From the NCBI RefSeq assembly GCF_005239225.2, contig NC_133287.1:10149493-10213492 (forward strand): a DNA stretch of 64,000 bases. The letters are read 5' to 3'. This document shows positions 57,971 through 64,000 of this stretch, in pieces. The DNA comes from Populus alba (lineage: Eukaryota > Streptophyta > Magnoliopsida > Malpighiales > Salicaceae). The position numbers and the translations under genes were made by a program. The number at the start of each line of letters is the position of its first letter. Positions within the stretch are counted from its first letter, which is position 1. A model generated the notes under the pieces. It was not told the origin of the DNA. It did not search any database and saw only the letters and a program-made list of their open reading frames with translations.

Positions 57971-59214
57971 AAATAGTAATGAACTAGAATCTCATAATGA
58001 CATGCATACGTACAATTGTCAAAATCAACATCCTAGGGTTCAACTACGTAATAAGCTCAAGTATATATAAGTTTTGGCGATGTGCTAGACCCAACATCCT
58101 TTGATTCAACTACGCGCTGAGTACACATATGGATCTAGTAAGCTGCCAGACCCATCACCTTTGGACGTGGCATCATTCCAAGTCCAAGTAGGTATGTAAC
58201 AGATGATCATTATATGTCTCATGTTAGGTCACGAGGCTTTATTTGTTTATTCTTTTTAATTTTAACAAAAATATTAATAGTAAAGAATAATTATCTCTCC
58301 ACACTCTTAATTAGATGTATGAAAGTCTTATAATGATTTACCATATTTTCATCAATATTAATATTGTATAAGGGATATCTACCCCTTATTAATATTGTAT
58401 AAGATAAATATATTCCTCATTAATTTTGTGTAAGAATATTTTTTTTCCCATTAATGTTACTAGAAGGAAATGACATTTCAACTTCTTCATTCAAGCAACA
58501 TGATAATGTTCAAGGGCTATATATATATATATTCCTTGAACTATCCTGGTAAAATGTTCATAGTTTTTATTCTTTGAGTATTAATATTTTAATTCTTAGA
58601 GTATTTATCATACAAAAACAAAAACAAACACTTTTACTCTTAGAATTTAAAGCTTATTTTTATTTATTTATTGTAATATCTTATTAAAAGTCACTAATTT
58701 TATTATCGAAGAGTCCCTAAACTTCACCAAAAAAAGACTGTTTTAATTTGCAGGTGTTAGGACTTTTACCACCAACCATCAACTACGTGAACTATGAAGA
58801 AGAAAATATTGACGTGAACATGTGATTTACCCATTGTCCAAACTCTCAGCAACCTTATTCCTGAGCATATTGGATTTTAGAACATAATTATCTATAGTAA
58901 TTTTTTTTTTGTTTTGGTTTTTAAAAAATAGGTTTAAGAAAAAAATATTTTTAGTTGTGGTTTTAAAAAAATAGATCTAAAAATTTGTGTTTTTTTTAAA
59001 AAATTGCAATAAGATGATTTTTTGCATACAAAATAAATGAACAGCAGGACACCATAAATAAAAAAATTAAATTATTTAATTTTTTACAAAAGTAAAGTTT
59101 GAAATATAATTAGGTAGAGGGCTAATTGTAAAAAGAAAAAAATTATTGAGATAACCAACCTAATATGATCCAAAAACATAAATTATTACATTACTAAATA
59201 GTGTCTTAGATCTT
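57971..59214. other. Intergenic DNA, no gene seen
   Basis: Two related stretches (atcctagggttcaactacg near 58030 and atcctttgattcaactacg near 58090) form a short imperfect repeat. The rest is AT-rich. Confidence 0.4.
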
Positions 59215-61900
59215 GATCTTGTTTGATATTGTAGTTGTGGTTTTCTTTTAAAAATATTTTTTGATTAGAAATGTTTATTATTTTTTTATTTTATAAAATT
59301 TATTTTTGATATTAATATATTAAAATAATTTATAAAACATTAAAAAAATTATCTTTTTTTTTTAAAAAATCAAAATTTAATCCAATGATGTTTTTGACGG
59401 AAATGTCAAACGCAAGCCATAGTTTAGCGAGCAGCCGAAGTTCAAATTATCTTTCTTTCCTTTTTCCCAGCGCTGTACCTATCAGCAGGATATCGAAGCT
59501 TTCGAGATCTTCAAAAAAATCCCAATACTCAAAGTGACACGACAAAGTGTGCGCATTATAACTCAATTTGAATTGTTGGCATTCCCCAAAACTAGAATGA
59601 CATTAGCCGATGTTACATGATTGACAAGAACGTCTAGCTTTGCCATGCTTTACACTTTGATTGATTGATGGTAACTGCTGTTTTCTACATTTGGTGAAAC
59701 CAAGCCCTTTATAAACCTTGTATCCTTCATTTAAAAGGCAATTTAAGCCCTAGCATCCAACTTTCCTACAAAATCAATGCCCAATTGGTCCACAACTTCG
59801 TTTAATTAGAAATGAAGGGTTGAGCAGATTTAAAAAAGGAAATGATTTGAAAATATATAAAAGTAGACGGACCATATGTAATTTTTAACTAAAATTATAG
59901 GGGTTAAAAAAGTCAAATTTAAATTTAAATTAGATTGTAAATAAAAAGCACAATTGTTTTAATGTTTAGAACAAATTAAAAAAAATTGTAAGCTCGTTCA
60001 GCATCTTCACACACCGGACAAGTCTTATATCTGCCTCATCTCATATTTGAATAATATATCACGTATATGTTCATTTTTTTTTATGAAATAAAGCAGCTGC
60101 TCTTATAAATTGAGGTACGAGGGACACCTAAAATTAATATACAGACATTTTTTAGATGACATGCATACTGAACTTACTCGCATGAGTATTCCATATAAAA
60201 AGATTACATGTGTCTATTAAAAAGCTCAAGTGATGGTTATATAAGTGATTTTTAGATTTAAGATCACAAAGTTATCTTATATATGAAGTGTAATGCTTTG
60301 ATTGTGTTGTCCTAATCAAGGATAACATAAAGACAAATATTAGGTATAACATAAACTATATAAAGGTATTTGAGTAATCAAGAAACGATTTGTCATCCTA
60401 AGTGAATTAGAGAAAACATCTTAACTATTCTCAAATAGTATTGATTGTGAAATCCTAGATCAATATAGAATAAGATTTAGAAAGAGTTTTAAATCTTATT
60501 TAAATATTCAATTACTATAGTGTTGAGAGCTAACATGATTTAATAAAGTACAAATACTCTATATTATAATGTCTAAATCGTAACATTCATGATGAACGAA
60601 TAATAAATACATTGAGAAAATAGTCACTGAAATGTTAAGTCAACTCATTTATGACTTTCCTAATATTTGAAGGATTATGTCAAATTGTTATACATTGTAC
60701 TTGATCTTCAAATATAAATCAATTAATTATTGAATTAATAATAAATTAAATTATTTAATCCTATTTTATTTAGGATTATAATTTATATTTAGGCTAACTT
60801 ATTAAAAAACCTATTGAGCACACATATAAGAACCATTGGTTAGAACTAAAAATGTGATAATTAATCAAGTATGACTTGATTGTAAATAATTTTTTAGAAA
60901 TTGAGGACTATAATGTAATTAATACAGGACATTACAATTCTAGACCTAAAAAAAAATCAAGTAGTGACTTGATTGAATGGATTTCTAAAATTATCTTGAA
61001 ATAATATAGTAATATTATTATTCGAGGGGCAAAAATTTCTAAAATTATCATGAAATAATATATGTAATATTATTCCAAGGGAAAATTGATATTTTTTTTA
61101 ATATTTATAATGTTTAGATTTTTCTATAAATAAAATGTTATGTCTTTTATTTCCTATGAAAAGGTGAATAGAGTATAGTATAGAAATACCTAAAACATAA
61201 AAGAAAAAAGTTAATATTTTAAGATATATCAATTCCTCCATTCTAAAAGAATTTAAGAGATTTTTTACTGGTAATTCGTGTGAATTACCGTTAGAGGCCG
61301 AATATTTAGACGCCTTGTAGTTTTGTGATAATTTAGCCTTGAAACAATTATTCAAAGCCAAAAAAATATTTTTTCTTCATATAATTTTTATATAAATTAT
61401 AAATAACTTTACATTTATCTAACAATATATGTGAGACTTCTACCATTTTTAAATTATAATTTTTATTACGTATATATTTCTCGAAAAACCCAACAATTAC
61501 GTAATCACCTTTTAGTCATTGCGCAGCAAACGCTTCTAACTAGCCAGGCAACTCTCATGAACCTTCTCTTTCATGATTACACGGTATTGTTTTTCTTTAA
61601 CTTTAATTTTTTTATTTTATTTATTTCTTCTGTCATCAAAAGTTGTCCTTTTCTTTTCTTCTTTTTCATATTATATGCTGGATTTATTAGCGGGCACGGC
61701 TGCTTGGAAACGCAAACATTTCGATCATTCTCTGCTTGAACTTGGTAGGAAAATGGGTCTTGACAAAATGAGACATTTGTGGCCGAAATAGTTCTCCCCA
61801 AGAAAGAATCAATCTTTTATTTACAAAACCAATAGCTTCTTTTCTTGGTAACTGCGCGGAACCCTTATTTCTTTGTTCTAATCCAATATTCGCTGTGGAA
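59215..61900. other. AT-rich intergenic DNA with possible LTR-like sequence
   Basis: 59215-59400 belongs to the near-pure A/T dispersed family. At about 60978-61082 a tandem pair (tttctaaaattatcttgaaa and tttctaaaattatcatgaaa, spacing about 53) precedes a CTATAAATAAAATG box near 61121. This could be the promoter part of an LTR, but no matching LTR, primer site or protein was found. Confidence 0.3.
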
Positions 61901-62017
61901 GTCTAATTACTTTCATGCTATAAATACAAAGTCTATCAACCCCATTATATTACACTGAAAAAATAAAAGTTAAAAAACTAGTGAGAGAGGGAAAGAGAGA
62001 GAGGGACTTTATTGGAA

Positions 62018-62338
62018 ATGAGGCCTTCTACCAGCTCAACAGCTGCAGGTTCTGCTCATGGGGGATTCTGGCATTGGAATTCCCCTGTAGCTTACGTCTT
62101 TGTTGGTCTTGCATTCATGTTGGGTCTTATCACAGTATCATTAATAATTCTTGCTTGCTCCTCCGGAAAATCTTTCTCCAACTCATCAACAAGCGAGGCT
62201 GGAGATGAAAAATCAGCAAAACAAGTGGAAATACAGGTGGAATTTGAGCCAAGTATTGTTGTGATCATGGCTGGGGATGATAATCCCACATACTTGGCCA
62301 AGCCTGTCTCTTGCAATTGTCCCCGTGAACAAGTTTAA
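62018..62338 (+). CDS. GDU: GLUTAMINE DUMPER family membrane protein, copy 2
   Basis: Intronless, 106 residues, starting MRPSTSST at the only ATG in suitable context; TATAAATA lies at 61919-61926 and a GA-rich leader at 61981-62006. A short Gly/His/Trp-rich N-terminus precedes one membrane helix (about 25-47, AYVFVGLAFMLGLITVSLII). After a Ser-rich linker comes VIMAGDDNPTYLAKP at 82-96, the conserved GDU motif, and a C-terminus SCNCPREQV close to the SCNSQSDEQV end of copy 1. The role is as for the family: control of amino-acid export at the plasma membrane with a LOG2-type ubiquitin ligase. The linker and N-terminus differ from copy 1 while helix and motif are kept, which suggests both copies are functional. 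Confidence 0.93.
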   Translation: MRPSTSSTAAGSAHGGFWHWNSPVAYVFVGLAFMLGLITVSLIILACSSGKSFSNSSTSEAGDEKSAKQVEIQVEFEPSIVVIMAGDDNPTYLAKPVSCNCPREQV

Positions 62339-63349
62339 GTTGATCTAGCTATGTATCCGTCTAGCTTCAACTTGGAACTAAAGACACCCTCCTTTTGTAG
62401 TTCTTGTTTAATTTGCTTTTGTAGGGATTCAGTTTTGGCTTTTGTTCTGTTTTTTAAATTTGCGGAATATGCAAAATCATGAGTATAGAAATCAAGTGAT
62501 GATATTTTCTTGATGGTGTAATCATTCCTTTTCGTTTCCATTTTTATTGGTTATTAAATTTTGGGATTGTTCTGTTTAATGTTTATTTGATATCATATGA
62601 TTAGAGCAGGAATCAAGCTGCAATAGTGCGTCAAATTCATCAAATCCATCTCTGAATTTGGAAAAGGAGTTAATGGTAAAGAATTCTTGAAGGATTGAGG
62701 AAGCAGTCAAACGTTAACAGCACAGGAAGAGGAAAAAGTACAAAGGCTAGTCTTCAACATTTTCTCCGTTAAATTAAGGTTGTTCACATTGATTTGTATC
62801 GGAATTTGAAGAAGAAATTAGCTAGAGAAAGGGATCAAAGAGAGCAGCGGACAAAACTGCTAGGTCAAGATACCATGGACTCGAAAATATTGATGATGTA
62901 AATATGATCTTTTATGGGTCAATCTGTCACACATCAAATTACAGCTATGACATAATGTTTCTTTCACAATAATGCTATCTTTGAGGCATGAAGGTGTTGT
63001 TTTGGTAATTGAGGTTTAATGGTGTTTTTGAAAGTTTTTTTTTTTAAATTATTTTATATTTTTAAATCATTTTGATATATTAATATACAAATAAATTTCT
63101 AAAAATAAAAAATATTATTTTAATATATTTTTAAATAAAAATTAATTTGGAAAGTAATATTTATTACCACAACATGTCTTTCACGGAAATTTGAAGGGTC
63201 ATTTTTTCCACTTCTTCAAACACGATAGGCACATAAATAATCATTTAATCTGTTCATCAATAGTAATTTCAAAGTTTAATTAAACTGCCTTGTATAACAA
63301 AATTGTAAGTGCGTTGCAAGATGTTATAAGTTTATTTGCATGTCTCTTC

Positions 63350-63382
<33 letters not shown>

Positions 63383-64000
63383 ATCTATGTACATTAAGTT
63401 TACAGCATATGCTCCACTGCATTACAATCTCTTTGACATTTGAGGTCTAATCATAGCAATTCTCGCCTAAAACCACATGTTACTATCATTGACAGAAGGA
63501 ATGAAAAATATGATTTGTTTTCTGTGTTGGATTAGGTTAACGAGGGATGTAACGGGAATTAGCATTTACTAGCTAGACCCGCGCTCCAACGCATATCAGA
63601 TTTTTTTTTTTGAAAGATGTAACTAAAAATTATGGGGAGTTTATAAAAGAAATTTAATATCATGACATGGAATATTTATATACTTGTGTTCAATGAGTTA
63701 ATAAAATTAATTTTTTATTTAATCAAATAATAGTAAAAATAGATATACACATGACATTTATTATATAAAATCAAAGAGAAAAAATATTACACGATACTTA
63801 TTAGAGTTACTAAAGAAAAATAAATATTTTTACTTTTAAAAATAAAGTTCATAGATGAATTAAATACTCTCTTTAAAAATTAAATGCATAAAAATAACTA
63901 TAAATTAATTTCTATATAAAAAAGACTAAATAAAAAAATAGAGAGAAAATGCATTAATTTATATATAAATAAAAAAATATTTTTTAAAAAATATATATTA
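62339..64000. other. 3' flank of GDU copy 2 and AT-rich DNA to the window end
   Basis: About 63020-63175 is another member of the A/T-rich dispersed family, and a 30-base A run lies at about 63351-63380. No gene is recognised before the end. Confidence 0.5.

Overview
The window is nuclear DNA of a woody eudicot, most likely a poplar or other Salicaceae. It is strongly AT-rich. It carries six plant genes that can be modelled from sequence, with GT-AG introns in three of them, and repeat families of the kind common in Populus. The organism call is an inference from gene similarity and repeat style; no species marker was used.

Layout: 1-5971 is a Tat/Ogre-like LTR fragment (minus) carrying a complete but mutated Ty1/copia retrotransposon (887-5966, minus). 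5972-7600 is AT-rich and empty. 7862-8369 is a three-exon KIN/COR6.6-type stress gene with an ABRE-rich promoter. 9480-10981 is the 5' part of another Tat-like gypsy element (LTR end, primer site, gag remnant). 11378-13357 is an intronless organellar PPR gene. 13358-29765 holds no gene I recognise, but contains a SINE split by a hAT-like element, a second SINE, a non-autonomous CACTA element with exact borders, a 363-bp hAT MITE and a tandem duplication. 29766-32684 is an 11-exon leucine-rich-repeat receptor kinase of the NIK1 type. 34357-35381 is a GC-edged inverted-repeat element whose core is a trimeric higher-order tandem array. 36100-39782 looks like degraded gypsy sequence. 39788-42034 is a perfectly delimited solo LTR, and 45325-46690 is a diverged relative in the opposite orientation. 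48227-49918 is a CONSTANS-like gene (COL1/COL2 type). 52850-53170 and 62018-62338 are two GLUTAMINE DUMPER genes of equal length in the same orientation, separated by a broken CACTA transposon (54812 to about 57970).

The genes do not form a pathway. They are independent plant loci: abiotic stress (KIN), organellar RNA processing (PPR), membrane receptor signalling (NIK1), light or flowering transcription control (COL) and amino-acid export control (GDU pair). Only the GDU genes are evidently related to each other.

I found no CRISPR array, operon or prokaryote-type system. The most unusual structure is the 197-bp trimeric array at 34554-35221. Each of its roughly 66-bp monomers starts with a motif close to the plant snRNA-gene upstream element, and a TATA-like box follows at a constant 32-33 bases. 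The second is a Tat-like LTR family with a conserved splice-donor-like site and a repeated CTGGCGCCAG-centred motif.
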